From: Frankiales bacterium
GTDB lineage: Bacteria > Actinomycetota > Actinomycetes > Mycobacteriales > SCTD01
Direction: 5' to 3'
NCBI GenBank assembly: GCA_025465145.1
Contig: JAODNS010000019.1
Coordinates: 1-11,731 of the forward strand
DNA length: 11,731 nucleotides
The notes under the pieces are model-generated. The model was given only the letters and a program-made list of their open reading frames with translations. It did no database searches and had not been told where the DNA came from. Positions within the stretch are counted from its first letter, which is position 1; each line of letters starts with the position of its first letter. A program made the translations under genes and the position numbers. Of the stretch, positions 1-7,327 are shown in pieces.

Positions 1-55
1 CGGGGCAGCCTGCTGCCCGAGCCGCCCCGCCGGGGCGCCGACCGGAGGTCCGCCC

Positions 56-1066
56 GTGCGTCCTGTCCTGCCGCCCGTCCTGCGCCGGCTCTGGCGCGAC
101 CGCGAGACGCTGCAGCTCGGCCGCACCCCGGCCACGGCGGTCGTCCTTGCGGGGCTCGGCAGCGTGCTGCGGTCGCTGCTGGCCCTGCTCGACGGCAGCC
201 GCGACCGCGCCGGGATCGTGCGCGACGCCGACTGCCCACCGGAGACGACGGCCGCCGTGCTGGCGCTGCTGGAGGGCGCCGGCCTGGTCAGCGACGCAGC
301 CGCGCCCCCACCGCTGGCCGACCTCGACCGGGCGGAGCGTGACCGGCTCGCCCCCGACCTCGTCTCACTGCAGCTCGTGCGGGGAGACCCGGCACCGATC
401 ACCCGTCGTCGGCAAGAGGCGCGGGTGGTGGTCCTCGGAGCCGGCCGGGTGGGTGTCCCCGTCGCCGCACTTCTCGCCGTCGCCGGCGTGGGCGCGGTCG
501 ACGTGGTCGACGACGGTGTGGCGCGAGCCGAGGACTGCGGGGTCGGCGGCCTCGCGCTGGACATGGTCGGCCGCTGCCGCGGCGACGCCGCGCGCGCGCT
601 GCTGACCGCCCTCGCTCCGTCGGTCCGGACGGCACCCGTCGTGCTTCCCGACCTGGTCGTCCTGGCGCCACCGGCCGGCACGCCGCTGCCGGACGACCCC
701 CTGCCGAGCCCGCACCTCGTCGCCGACGTGCGGGAAGGGGTCGGCGTCGTCGGGCCGCTGGTGCGCCCCGGCATCAGCGCCTGCCTGCACTGCCAGGACC
801 TCACCCGGACGGACCGGGACCCGGGGTGGCCGGCGGTGGCCGCGCAGCTCGCCGTACCCGCACCGGCGGTCGCCCCGTGCGACGGCCCGCTCGCGCTCGC
901 CGTCGCGGCGCAGGCGGCGCAGCAGGCCCTTGCGCACCTGGACGGGTTCGCCCTGCCCGCAACCGTCGGCGGCACGCTCGAGCTCGCCCTGCCCGACTGG
1001 CGCTGGCGGCGGCGCAGCTGGCAGCTCCACCCCGCCTGCGCGTGCGCCTGGCGCGACACCGGCTGA
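56..1066 (+). CDS. ThiF/E1-like Rossmann protein with N-terminal PqqD/RRE-like region
   Basis: A 336-residue protein. Residues 120-190 form a ThiF/MoeB/HesA-type nucleotide-binding Rossmann fold: the glycine motif VLGAGRVG is at about 126-133 and an acidic strand end VVDDG at 150-154. The C-terminal half has the signature PGISACLHC (CxxC, C243/C246) followed by a DPGWP segment, with a late CAC at 328-330; these cysteines probably bind zinc, as in E1-like enzymes. Residues 1-80 resemble a PqqD/RRE winged helix (a strand pair, then LLALLDGSRDRAGIV and a final LLEGAGLV). The NLxRQ motif of active E1 enzymes is not visible after VVDDG and the usual catalytic lysine region reads VGRCRG, so adenylation activity is doubtful. 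The GTG start is chosen because GGAGG lies 7 nt upstream (44-48); the frame is open to the window edge, so a longer form is possible. It is followed 41 nt later by the ABC1 kinase gene, probably in one transcript. The substrate is unknown. Confidence 0.8.
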   Translation: MRPVLPPVLRRLWRDRETLQLGRTPATAVVLAGLGSVLRSLLALLDGSRDRAGIVRDADCPPETTAAVLALLEGAGLVSDAAAPPPLADLDRAERDRLAPDLVSLQLVRGDPAPITRRRQEARVVVLGAGRVGVPVAALLAVAGVGAVDVVDDGVARAEDCGVGGLALDMVGRCRGDAARALLTALAPSVRTAPVVLPDLVVLAPPAGTPLPDDPLPSPHLVADVREGVGVVGPLVRPGISACLHCQDLTRTDRDPGWPAVAAQLAVPAPAVAPCDGPLALAVAAQAAQQALAHLDGFALPATVGGTLELALPDWRWRRRSWQLHPACACAWRDTG

Positions 1067-1085
1067 TCCGCGAGGCGCTCTGAGC

Positions 1086-1093
1086 AGGAGGAG
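1086..1093 (+). promoter_or_regulatory. Shine-Dalgarno-like AGGAGGAG, unusually far from the ABC1 start
   Basis: AGGAGGAG ends 14 nt before the GTG at 1108, longer than the usual 5-9 nt. No other start codon lies in frame between the two. The octamer TGAGCAGG occurs at 1081-1088 and again at 1101-1108, straddling the site, so a small duplication may have pushed the start away from its ribosome site. This is an inference from the sequence only. Confidence 0.5.
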
Positions 1094-1107
1094 TCCACAC
1101 TGAGCAG

Positions 1108-2418
1108 GTGAACGACATCCCGCGCCGAGCAGTCACGCGCAGCGCGAAGCTGGCGACGCTCCCGCTCGGCGTCGCCGGCCGGGCGACGGTCGGGCTCGGC
1201 AAGCGCATCGGCGGCCGACCGGCGGAGCTCGTCGCGGCGGAGCTGCAGGCGCGTACCGCGGAGCAGCTGTTCCAGGTCCTGGGCCAGCTCAAGGGCGGGG
1301 CCATGAAGCTCGGGCAGGCCATGTCCGTCTTCGAGGCAGCCCTGCCGGAGGACGTGGCCGGGCCGTACCGCGCCGCGCTCACGAAGCTGCAGGAGGCGGC
1401 TCCGCCGCTGCCGGCCGCGAGCGTCCACAAGGTGCTGGCCAGCGAGCTCGGCGCCGACTGGCGGGACCGCTTCCAAAGCTTCGACGACTCCCCCGCCGCG
1501 GCAGCCAGCATCGGCCAGGTCCACAAGGCGGTCTGGAACGACGGGCGGGAGGTCGCGGTCAAGATCCAGTACCCGGGAGCCGGCCCCGCGCTGCTCGGCG
1601 ACCTCAAGCAGCTCGGCCGCGTCGCCCGGATGTTCTCCGCGCTCACGCCAGGGCTGGACGTCAAGCCGCTGCTGGCCGAGCTGCAGGCCCGCGTGGCGGA
1701 GGAGCTCGACTACCGGCTCGAAGCGGAGAGCCAGGCGACCTTCGCCGCCGCGTACGACGGCGACCAGGAGATCCGCGTGCCCGCCGTCGTCGCCGGCGGC
1801 GAGCGGGTGCTGGTCACCGAGTGGATGGAGGGCATCCCGCTCTCGGTCGTCATCCGGGAGGGGACGCAGGAGCAGCGGGACCGAGCCGCGCTGCTGCTGG
1901 CCCGGTTCCTGTTCTCGGGGCCGGTGCTCGCCGGGCTGCTGCACGCCGACCCGCACCCGGGCAACTTCCGGCTGCTGCCCGACGGCCGGCTCGGCGTCAT
2001 CGACTTCGGCGCGGTCAACCGGCTGCCCGACGGCGCGCCCGAGCCGATCGGTGTCATCGCACGGCTGGCGCTGGCCGGAGACGCGCAGGCGGTGCTCGCG
2101 CTGCTGCGCGCCGAGGGGTTCGTCAAGCCGACGATCGAGGTCGACGCGGAGGCGGTGCTCGACTACGTCCGCCCGCTGCTGGAGCCGATCGCCGGGCCGA
2201 CGTTCCGCTTCAGCCGGGAGTGGCTGCGGTCAGAGGCGATGCGGGTGGGCGACCCTCGCTCGCCGGCCGCGCAGCTCGGCCGCCAGCTCAACCTGCCGCC
2301 GTCGTACCTGCTCATCCACCGGGTCACCCTCGGCACGATCGGCGTGCTGTGCCAGCTCGGCGGCGAGGCAGGCTTCCGCAGCGAGATGGAGCGCTGGCAG
2401 CCCGGCTTCGCGCACTAG
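1108..2418 (+). CDS. ABC1/AarF/UbiB-family atypical kinase
   Basis: A 436-residue ABC1 family protein. The family hallmarks appear in order: the KxGQ motif within GGAMKLGQ (63-70) that caps the active site, the alanine-rich loop AAASIGQ (131-137) replacing the glycine-rich loop of ordinary kinases, the ATP lysine K152 in VAVKIQYPG, the ELDYRLEAE segment (199-207), the catalytic loop HADPHPGN (279-286) and the metal-binding DFG (299-301). All key residues are present, so it should bind ATP. Family members support coenzyme Q or other isoprenoid lipid metabolism in proteobacteria and eukaryotes; the target in actinobacteria, which use menaquinone, is not established. The start at GTG 1108 gives the N-terminus MNDIPRRAVTRSAKLA, which fits my recollection of actinobacterial homologues. 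It lies downstream of the ThiF-like gene and converges with the zinc-ribbon gene, with only 4 bp between stop codons. Confidence 0.93.
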   Translation: MNDIPRRAVTRSAKLATLPLGVAGRATVGLGKRIGGRPAELVAAELQARTAEQLFQVLGQLKGGAMKLGQAMSVFEAALPEDVAGPYRAALTKLQEAAPPLPAASVHKVLASELGADWRDRFQSFDDSPAAAASIGQVHKAVWNDGREVAVKIQYPGAGPALLGDLKQLGRVARMFSALTPGLDVKPLLAELQARVAEELDYRLEAESQATFAAAYDGDQEIRVPAVVAGGERVLVTEWMEGIPLSVVIREGTQEQRDRAALLLARFLFSGPVLAGLLHADPHPGNFRLLPDGRLGVIDFGAVNRLPDGAPEPIGVIARLALAGDAQAVLALLRAEGFVKPTIEVDAEAVLDYVRPLLEPIAGPTFRFSREWLRSEAMRVGDPRSPAAQLGRQLNLPPSYLLIHRVTLGTIGVLCQLGGEAGFRSEMERWQPGFAH

Positions 2419-2422
2419 CCGG

Positions 2423-2574
2423 CTACCACCACGCCTCGTCCAGCCGGCCCTCGATGGACCGCAGGTTCTCGCGGGTGCAGGTGTCGCACAGCCACACCTG
2501 ACCCCGCTCGCTCACTTGCAGCGACCAGGTCGCCGGCCGCTCCTCCACGACCGTGCCGCAGACGCCGCAGGCCG

Positions 2575-2578
<4 letters not shown>
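2423..2578 (-). CDS. Small CxxC/CxxC zinc-ribbon protein
   Basis: A 51-residue protein starting VTACGVCG and ending LDEAWW. Cysteine pairs C4/C7 and C31/C34 are spaced as in a treble-clef or zinc-ribbon knuckle (CxxC-x23-CxxC), and the chain between them has the strand-turn character of a single zinc-binding domain. Its GTG start (complement of 2576-2578) overlaps the TGA of the preceding gene in a GTGA 4-nt overlap, so the two are almost certainly translationally coupled. It is too short to be an enzyme; a binding or regulatory partner of the upstream sigma-like protein is an inference from the coupling. I recognise no named family. Confidence 0.72.
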
Positions 2579-2865
<287 letters not shown>

Positions 2866-2910
2866 CGGGCTCCTCCTCGGCCGGCCGCCGTCGATCCTGC
2901 CCCAGACGCA

Positions 2911-2942
2911 CGAAGACCGCTCCGTCTCCGGAGCGGTCTTCG
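2911..2942 (-). terminator. Perfect 14-bp hairpin, probable terminator
   Basis: The arms 2911-2924 and 2929-2942 are exact inverted repeats around the 4-nt loop TCTC. The outer pairs run from A-rich to T-rich on both strands (AAGACCGCTCC and GGAGCGGTCTT), the usual look of an actinobacterial terminator without a long U-tract. The stem could act in either direction. By position it most likely ends transcripts coming from the gene at 3075-3875 and insulates the sigma-like gene. Confidence 0.65.
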
Positions 2943-3074
2943 CACATCGACCCGTCAGGTCGCCTCTCGGCGGTGTGTCGCTCGTGGCGACTGTTTTGGG
3001 ACCGGGGGCCATGTCGGGGTCGACACAGGTAGTGAAGCAGGTCGACCCCCGGCGAATTCCGCCGATCGGGTGCT
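2943..3074 (-). other. Intergenic segment with second hairpin, possible structured RNA or trailer
   Basis: No convincing gene lies here. A 9-bp perfect inverted repeat, GGGGTCGAC at 3016-3024 with GTCGACCCC at 3041-3049, encloses a 16-nt loop. A weaker stem, CGGCG/CGCCG on the minus strand, lies near 3051-3065, just past the stop of the low-complexity gene. With the 14-bp hairpin at 2911-2942, this gives several successive stem-loops in about 150 nt. They may be the 3' trailer of the minus-strand transcript or a small RNA ending at that terminator. No known RNA family is recognised. Confidence 0.35.
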
Positions 3075-3875
3075 TCAGCCCTCGGAGCTCGCCGCCGGCG
3101 TGACGTCGCCGGCCTTGTCGCCGTGCGTGGTCTCCCCCGGGGCGGGCGCAGGCGGCGCGTCCGTCGGGATGGTCGGCCGCTCCTCCGTGACGGACGGGGC
3201 GGGCGCGGACTCCGGAGCGGAGGGCGCGGGCTCGGGAGCTGACGGCACAGACTCGGGAGCCGACGGAGCGGACTCAGGCGCTGACGGAGCCTCCGGCGCG
3301 CTCGGGGCGACCGAGTCCGGACCGGGCGCAGCGACGGGCGACTCGTTCGACCCACCGGCGACAGCGCCCTCGGCCACCGGCGCCAGCGGCTCAGCTGCCG
3401 GCCCGCCCTCAGCAGAGCCCTCCGTCGAGCCGTCGGTCTGGCCCCCGGTGTCCTCCGGACGCGGACCGCGGCCCGGACGCTCGCCCCGCGGCGGGCGCGG
3501 ACCCCGGTCCTCACGCGGCGGCCGGTCCTCACGCGGACCGCGCTCCTCGCGCGGCGGGCGCTCCTTGCCCCGCCGGCCGCGCTCGCTGCGGCCGGGGCCG
3601 GTGCGGTCCGGCGCGCCGAGGTCCATCGCCTCGGCCACGGCGTACTCCTGGACGAGCAGCTCGAGCCGCTCCTTCTCCAGACCGGTGGCGTCGGTGACGC
3701 GGGTCTCGGCGAGCGTCCGCAGGTCGGACAGCCGGCGGCGACGGCGGCCGGGGTCGTCGCTGGGGTGGCGCAGCAGCACGGTGTGCGCGGTGCACACCGC
3801 GGTGCCGCCCACGGCGGTGACGGCGTCGCGGACGAGCGCGAGGTCGGACAGACAAGGGGCGCACTGCGAAGTCAT
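3075..3875 (-). CDS. Hypothetical protein: short Cys/His domain plus charged and PSAPE-repeat tail
   Basis: A 266-residue protein of unrecognised family. Residues 1-90 look folded: C5/C8 (CAPC) and C28/H31 (CTAH) suggest a CxxC-x19-CxxH zinc site, and a helical segment follows (TLAETRVTDATGLEKERLELLVQEYAVAEAMDL). Residues 93-141 are Arg/Pro/Glu-rich with repeated PREDR and RGPR units, resembling disordered nucleic-acid-binding tails. Residues 142-266 are acidic and low complexity, with about five PSAPE-type units between 189 and 222, encoded by imperfect 18-21-nt DNA repeats around 3190-3300. No signal peptide or membrane segment is seen. ATG 3875 is chosen because AGGAAGG (3884-3890) lies 8 nt upstream on this strand. 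It is divergent from the protease gene across about 237 bp. RNA binding is a guess from composition. Confidence 0.75.
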   Translation of the reverse strand: MTSQCAPCLSDLALVRDAVTAVGGTAVCTAHTVLLRHPSDDPGRRRRRLSDLRTLAETRVTDATGLEKERLELLVQEYAVAEAMDLGAPDRTGPGRSERGRRGKERPPREERGPREDRPPREDRGPRPPRGERPGRGPRPEDTGGQTDGSTEGSAEGGPAAEPLAPVAEGAVAGGSNESPVAAPGPDSVAPSAPEAPSAPESAPSAPESVPSAPEPAPSAPESAPAPSVTEERPTIPTDAPPAPAPGETTHGDKAGDVTPAASSEG

Positions 3876-4112
3876 GCGCCCATCCTTCCTCACCCGCGGC
3901 TCGGCCCGCCGAGGGTGCGGGCGTCGCCGACCCACCGGCGGCGCCCGGTACGGGCGCAGATGGGCCGGTAGGCGCTGGGCCAGCTGCGTACCGCCACCCG
4001 CCGGTTGCCGCATTCACCCGCCGGACAGCCGCGGCGGGCACACACTGCCGGCAGTCCCGCTGCCCCACCGGCGCAGCGATCGGGACCGCCGTGCTCGTCG
4101 AGAGGACCCGTC

Positions 4113-7079
4113 GTGTCATCTGCTCGAACCGGGAGGCGGAACCGCCGCTTCGCTGCCGCCTCCGCCTGCGCGCTGATCCTGCCGCTGCTCGGGGTGGCCG
4201 CGACACCTGCCGCCGCCGCGTCGTCCTCCTCGAAGACGACCCTGGGAGCCGGCCGATACATCGTCAGCTTCGCTGACGAGCCGGCCGCCAGCTACACCGG
4301 CGGGGTCTCCGGGTACCCGGGGACCCGCCCGCCGGCGGGGAAGAAGCTCGACCCCACACGTCCCGAGGTGGTCCGCTACCGGGCTCGGCTCAACGGCTTG
4401 CACGACCAGGCGCTGTCGGGGGTCGGCGCCACGAAGCTGTACGACTACTCGGTGACGACGAACGGCGTCGCGGCGGAGCTGACCGCGGCGCAGGCGACGG
4501 CGCTGGCCAGGACGGCGGGCGTCGCGCGAATGGAGAAGGACGCCAAGCGCACGGTCGCCACGGTCAACTCACCTGCGTACCTCGGCCTGACCGCTCCCGG
4601 CGGACTGTGGTCGCAACTCGGCGGGAACACCAAGGCAGGCGAGGGCGTCATCGTCGGCGTCCTCGACACCGGCATCTGGCCGGAGAGCGCGTCGTTCGCA
4701 GGGCAGGAGCTCAAGCGCGACAGAGCCGGCCAGCCCGTCGCCGCCACGGGGCTTCGCGGCAGGTGGTTCGGTGCCTGCGTGCAGGGCCAGCAGTTCAACT
4801 CGCAGAACTGCAACGACAAGCTCATCGGCGCGCGGTACTACGTCGACGGGTTCGGCAAGCGCAACATCTCGAAGGCGGAGTACCTGTCGCCGCGCGACGG
4901 GGACGGGCACGGCAGCCACACGGCATCGACCGCCGCCGGCAACCGAGTGCCCGACGTGGTGGTGGACGGCATCGCCTTCGGGACGGCGAGCGGCATGGCA
5001 CCGGGCGCTGACGTCGCCGCCTACAAGGTCTGCTGGACCGGCGGGATCGACATCGACGACGGCTGCATGAACAGCGACATCGTTGCCGCCATCGGTGACG
5101 CGGTCGCCGACGGTGTTGACGTCATCAACATGTCGATCGGTGCAGGCAGCGAGTCCAGCGTGCTCGACGCGGCGGAGCAGGCGTTCCGCGCCGCGAGCAA
5201 CGCCGGGGTGTTCGTCGCGAACTCGGCGGGCAACAGCGGGCCGGAGGCCAGCACCCTGGACCACCCCAGCCCGTGGCTGACCACCGTTGCGGCCAGCACG
5301 TTCCACGCCAACGAGGCGGTGCTGGTGCTGGGCAGCGGCACCCGGGTCGTGGGCGCGTCCGTGACCCCGCTGCTGCCGTCCCCCACCACGCTGGTCGCGG
5401 CTGCGGCCATCAAGACCGCAGCCGCCACCCCCGCCGACGCGGCCCGCTGCTTCGCGGGCACGTTGGACGCCGCACTCGCGGCAGGCAAGGTCGTGCTCTG
5501 CGAGCGCGGCGTCAACGGCAGGGTCCAAAAGGCAAGCGAGGTCAAGCGCGCCGGCGGCTCAGCCATGGTGCTGATGAACGTCGATGACGCCGGCGAGACC
5601 GTCGCTGACCTTCACCCGCTGCCGGCCATCCACGTCTCCTTCGCGGGGGGCAAGACCGTCCGGGCGTACCTCGCCTCTGCAGGTGCCGCCGCGACTGCGT
5701 CGATCCAGGCGCTCGCCGATGGCGACCCCCGCACCGCAGTCCCGTCGGTGGCCGGCTTCTCCTCGCGCGGCCCGTCGACCACCACCGAGGGCGACATCCT
5801 CAAGCCGGACATCGCCGCACCAGGCGTCGACGTCCTCGCCGCGGTGGCGCCGCCATTCCACAGCGGCCGCAGCTTCGACTTCGAGTCGGGCACCTCCATG
5901 TCGTCGCCGCACGTGGCGGGGCTGGGCGCCCTGCTCAAGGCCGCCCACCCGGCGTGGTCGGCAGCGGCGGTCAAGTCCGCGCTCATGACGACGGCCGTCG
6001 ACACCGTCAAGACCACCGACCCGTTCGCTCAGGGCGCCGGCTTCGTCACACCCAACTCCGCCGTCGACCCGGGACTCGTCTTCGACACGCCAGCCGAGGA
6101 CTACCGGCGATACCTCGTCGGGCTCGGTATGCGGTTCTCGGCGTATCCCGGCCTCACCGCCCTCGACGCCTCAGACATCAACCTCGCCTCCGTCGCGACG
6201 GGTGCCATGGCCGGTAGCCAGAAGGTCAAGCGCGCGGTCACGAACGTCGGGACCGCCGACGAGACCTACACCGTCGCGTCTGACGTGCAAGGCATCGCCG
6301 TCTCCACGCCCAGCATCACCGTCGCCAAGGGAGAGACGAAGGACATGGTGATCGCGCTCTCCCGCACCACGGCTGCCTTGGGCGCCTGGGCCAAGGGTCA
6401 CCTGACCCTGCGCGGCAGCCTCGGGCACGTCGTCCGCCTCCCGGTAGCCATCCGGCCGGTCGCTGTCGCAGCGCCCGCCCAGCTCAGCGGCGCCACCGCG
6501 GGGAGCAGTGCGAGCCTGTCCGTCACGCCCGGCTTCAGCGGCGCACTCACGACGACCGCTCACGGTCTGGTCGGTGCCACGCCGGTCGCGGCCAGCGTCG
6601 TCACCGGGCCCTTCGACGTGGACGCTCCCGCCGTCGCACCTGCGACCAAGGCGTACACGATCACACTGCCGGCAGGAACGCCGCTGGCCCGGTTCGACGT
6701 CGATGCGACCTCCGCGGCTGACGACCTGGACCTGTTCGTGTACCGAGACGGGACGCTCGTCGGTGCCAGCGCCTCCGGCTCCGGTGACGAGCAGGTGACG
6801 CTCCATGACCCGGCAGCGGGCGTGTACACGGCCTACGTCAATGGCTACGCCACTACCGGCGGCGGTGGCTACGCCTACACCCAGTGGGCCGTTCCCCACG
6901 GCCCTGGGGTGGGTGCCCTCGCCGTGGCCCCGTCACCGACGACGGTGACCGCGGGACAGCCCGTGACCCTGACGGTGACGTGGGGGGCGCTGCCACCCGG
7001 GCAGCGCTACCTCGGCTTCCTCAGCTACTCGGGTCCGGAGGGCGCTGCGGCTGACCGCAGCATCGTCGCCATCGGCTAG
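4113..7079 (+). CDS. Secreted subtilisin-family (S8) serine protease with I9, PA, Fn3-like and PPC-like domains
   Basis: A 988-residue exported protease. GTG 4113 follows AGAGGA (4101-4106) by 6 nt and places a basic n-region (RRNRRF) and hydrophobic core directly at the N-terminus; signal cleavage is likely after ATPAAAA, near residue 36. Residues 45-145 match an I9 inhibitor propeptide (GRYIVSF start). The catalytic triad is D185 (VLDTGIWPES), H266 (DGHGSHTA) and S595 (SGTSMSSPHVAG), with oxyanion N374 (NSAGNSGP). A PA domain is inserted at about 430-540, the layout of cucumisin-like and other large subtilases. An Fn3-like domain (RAVTNVG at 707-713) spans about 700-780 and a PPC-like beta domain about 850-925 (DDLDLFVYRDG). 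No membrane anchor or sortase signal is seen, so it is probably released extracellularly and matures by removing I9. It is a single-gene unit ending at a terminator. Confidence 0.95.
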   Translation: MSSARTGRRNRRFAAASACALILPLLGVAATPAAAASSSSKTTLGAGRYIVSFADEPAASYTGGVSGYPGTRPPAGKKLDPTRPEVVRYRARLNGLHDQALSGVGATKLYDYSVTTNGVAAELTAAQATALARTAGVARMEKDAKRTVATVNSPAYLGLTAPGGLWSQLGGNTKAGEGVIVGVLDTGIWPESASFAGQELKRDRAGQPVAATGLRGRWFGACVQGQQFNSQNCNDKLIGARYYVDGFGKRNISKAEYLSPRDGDGHGSHTASTAAGNRVPDVVVDGIAFGTASGMAPGADVAAYKVCWTGGIDIDDGCMNSDIVAAIGDAVADGVDVINMSIGAGSESSVLDAAEQAFRAASNAGVFVANSAGNSGPEASTLDHPSPWLTTVAASTFHANEAVLVLGSGTRVVGASVTPLLPSPTTLVAAAAIKTAAATPADAARCFAGTLDAALAAGKVVLCERGVNGRVQKASEVKRAGGSAMVLMNVDDAGETVADLHPLPAIHVSFAGGKTVRAYLASAGAAATASIQALADGDPRTAVPSVAGFSSRGPSTTTEGDILKPDIAAPGVDVLAAVAPPFHSGRSFDFESGTSMSSPHVAGLGALLKAAHPAWSAAAVKSALMTTAVDTVKTTDPFAQGAGFVTPNSAVDPGLVFDTPAEDYRRYLVGLGMRFSAYPGLTALDASDINLASVATGAMAGSQKVKRAVTNVGTADETYTVASDVQGIAVSTPSITVAKGETKDMVIALSRTTAALGAWAKGHLTLRGSLGHVVRLPVAIRPVAVAAPAQLSGATAGSSASLSVTPGFSGALTTTAHGLVGATPVAASVVTGPFDVDAPAVAPATKAYTITLPAGTPLARFDVDATSAADDLDLFVYRDGTLVGASASGSGDEQVTLHDPAAGVYTAYVNGYATTGGGGYAYTQWAVPHGPGVGALAVAPSPTTVTAGQPVTLTVTWGALPPGQRYLGFLSYSGPEGAAADRSIVAIG

Positions 7080-7088
7080 CGCCCACGC

Positions 7089-7129
7089 GCACGAGGGCCT
7101 CGGCAGCAAGCGCTGCCGAGGCCTTGTGC
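7089..7129 (+). terminator. Intrinsic terminator of the S8 protease gene
   Basis: A 12-bp perfect stem (GGCCTCGGCAGC 7096-7107 with its complement 7112-7123) has the 4-nt loop AAGC and can be extended by GCAC/GTGC outer pairs. It begins about 10 nt after the protease stop codon. Only a short TT follows, as is common in GC-rich bacteria. It separates the protease from the thiamin-related operon. Confidence 0.8.
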
Positions 7130-7130
7130 G

Positions 7131-7160
7131 TTCGACGCCGGGCCGGAGGTGGCGTACCGT
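7131..7160 (+). promoter_or_regulatory. Putative sigma-70-type promoter of the ykoEDC operon
   Basis: TTCGAC (7131-7136) and TACCGT (7155-7160) are separated by 18 nt and resemble -35 TTGAC and -10 TANNNT elements. Transcription would start around 7166-7170, immediately before the riboswitch aptamer, which is the expected layout. Each element matches only in part, so the call rests mainly on position. Confidence 0.42.
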
Positions 7161-7170
7161 CCGCGTCGTA

Positions 7171-7254
7171 CGACAGGGGAGCGCTGCGGCGCTGAGAGTG
7201 CGGGCGACCGCAGACCCTCGAACCTGATCTGGGTCATGCCAGCGCAGGGAGTCG
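7171..7254 (+). ncRNA. TPP riboswitch (THI element)
   Basis: All conserved parts of the thiamin pyrophosphate aptamer are readable: the closing stem CGAC/GTCG (7171-7174, 7251-7254), GGGG (7176-7179) pairing with ACCCT (7214-7218), a stem AGCGC/GCGCT (7180-7184, 7189-7193), the invariant CTGAGA (7192-7197), a stem TGCGG/CCGCA (7199-7203, 7208-7212) capped by GCGA, the invariant GAACCTGATCTGG (7220-7232), a stem CTGG/CCAG (7229-7232, 7239-7242) and the terminal GCGCAGGGA. It senses TPP in the 5' leader of the following operon; TPP binding normally represses expression. This fits the downstream HMP/thiamin-precursor importer. Confidence 0.95.
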
Positions 7255-7296
7255 GTTGGACCACGCCGCACCTGGCGCGGCCCTCGCAGTGAGCAA

Positions 7297-7320
7297 CCTC
7301 CCGTCCCCTACCGGACGGAG
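7297..7320 (+). promoter_or_regulatory. Shine-Dalgarno-sequestering hairpin of ykoE (riboswitch expression platform)
   Basis: CCGTCC (7301-7306) pairs perfectly with GGACGG (7313-7318) around a 6-nt loop, and a bulged extension reaches the GGAG at 7317-7320 that serves ATG 7328. The stem therefore buries the ribosome-binding site. CTCCC (7298-7302) can alternatively pair with GGGAG (7247-7251) at the 3' end of the aptamer, which would release the site without TPP. No U-tract follows, so translational rather than transcriptional control is inferred. Confidence 0.6.
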
Positions 7321-7327
7321 AGCAGAC

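Noticed and set aside
1..55. Tail of an upstream gene or a terminator (GGGCAG/CTGCCC at 3-18)
   Set aside because: No stop codon or conserved sequence is visible and the hairpin is only 6 bp; there is too little sequence to decide.
2866..3012. Upstream extension of the sigma-like gene to an ATG at 3012
   Set aside because: It would be translated through the 14-bp hairpin, while ATG 2865 has a well-spaced AGGAGG.
2943..3074. 6C-type actinobacterial small RNA
   Set aside because: C-runs are present, but not in two hairpin loops as that family requires.
3190..3420. CRISPR-like or intergenic tandem repeat
   Set aside because: The repeats are imperfect, in frame and encode PSAPE-type residues; there are no spacers.
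7256..7327. Upstream TTG start for ykoE
   Set aside because: It lies directly after the riboswitch aptamer with no ribosome site; ATG 7328 has GGAG at proper spacing and gives the family N-terminus.
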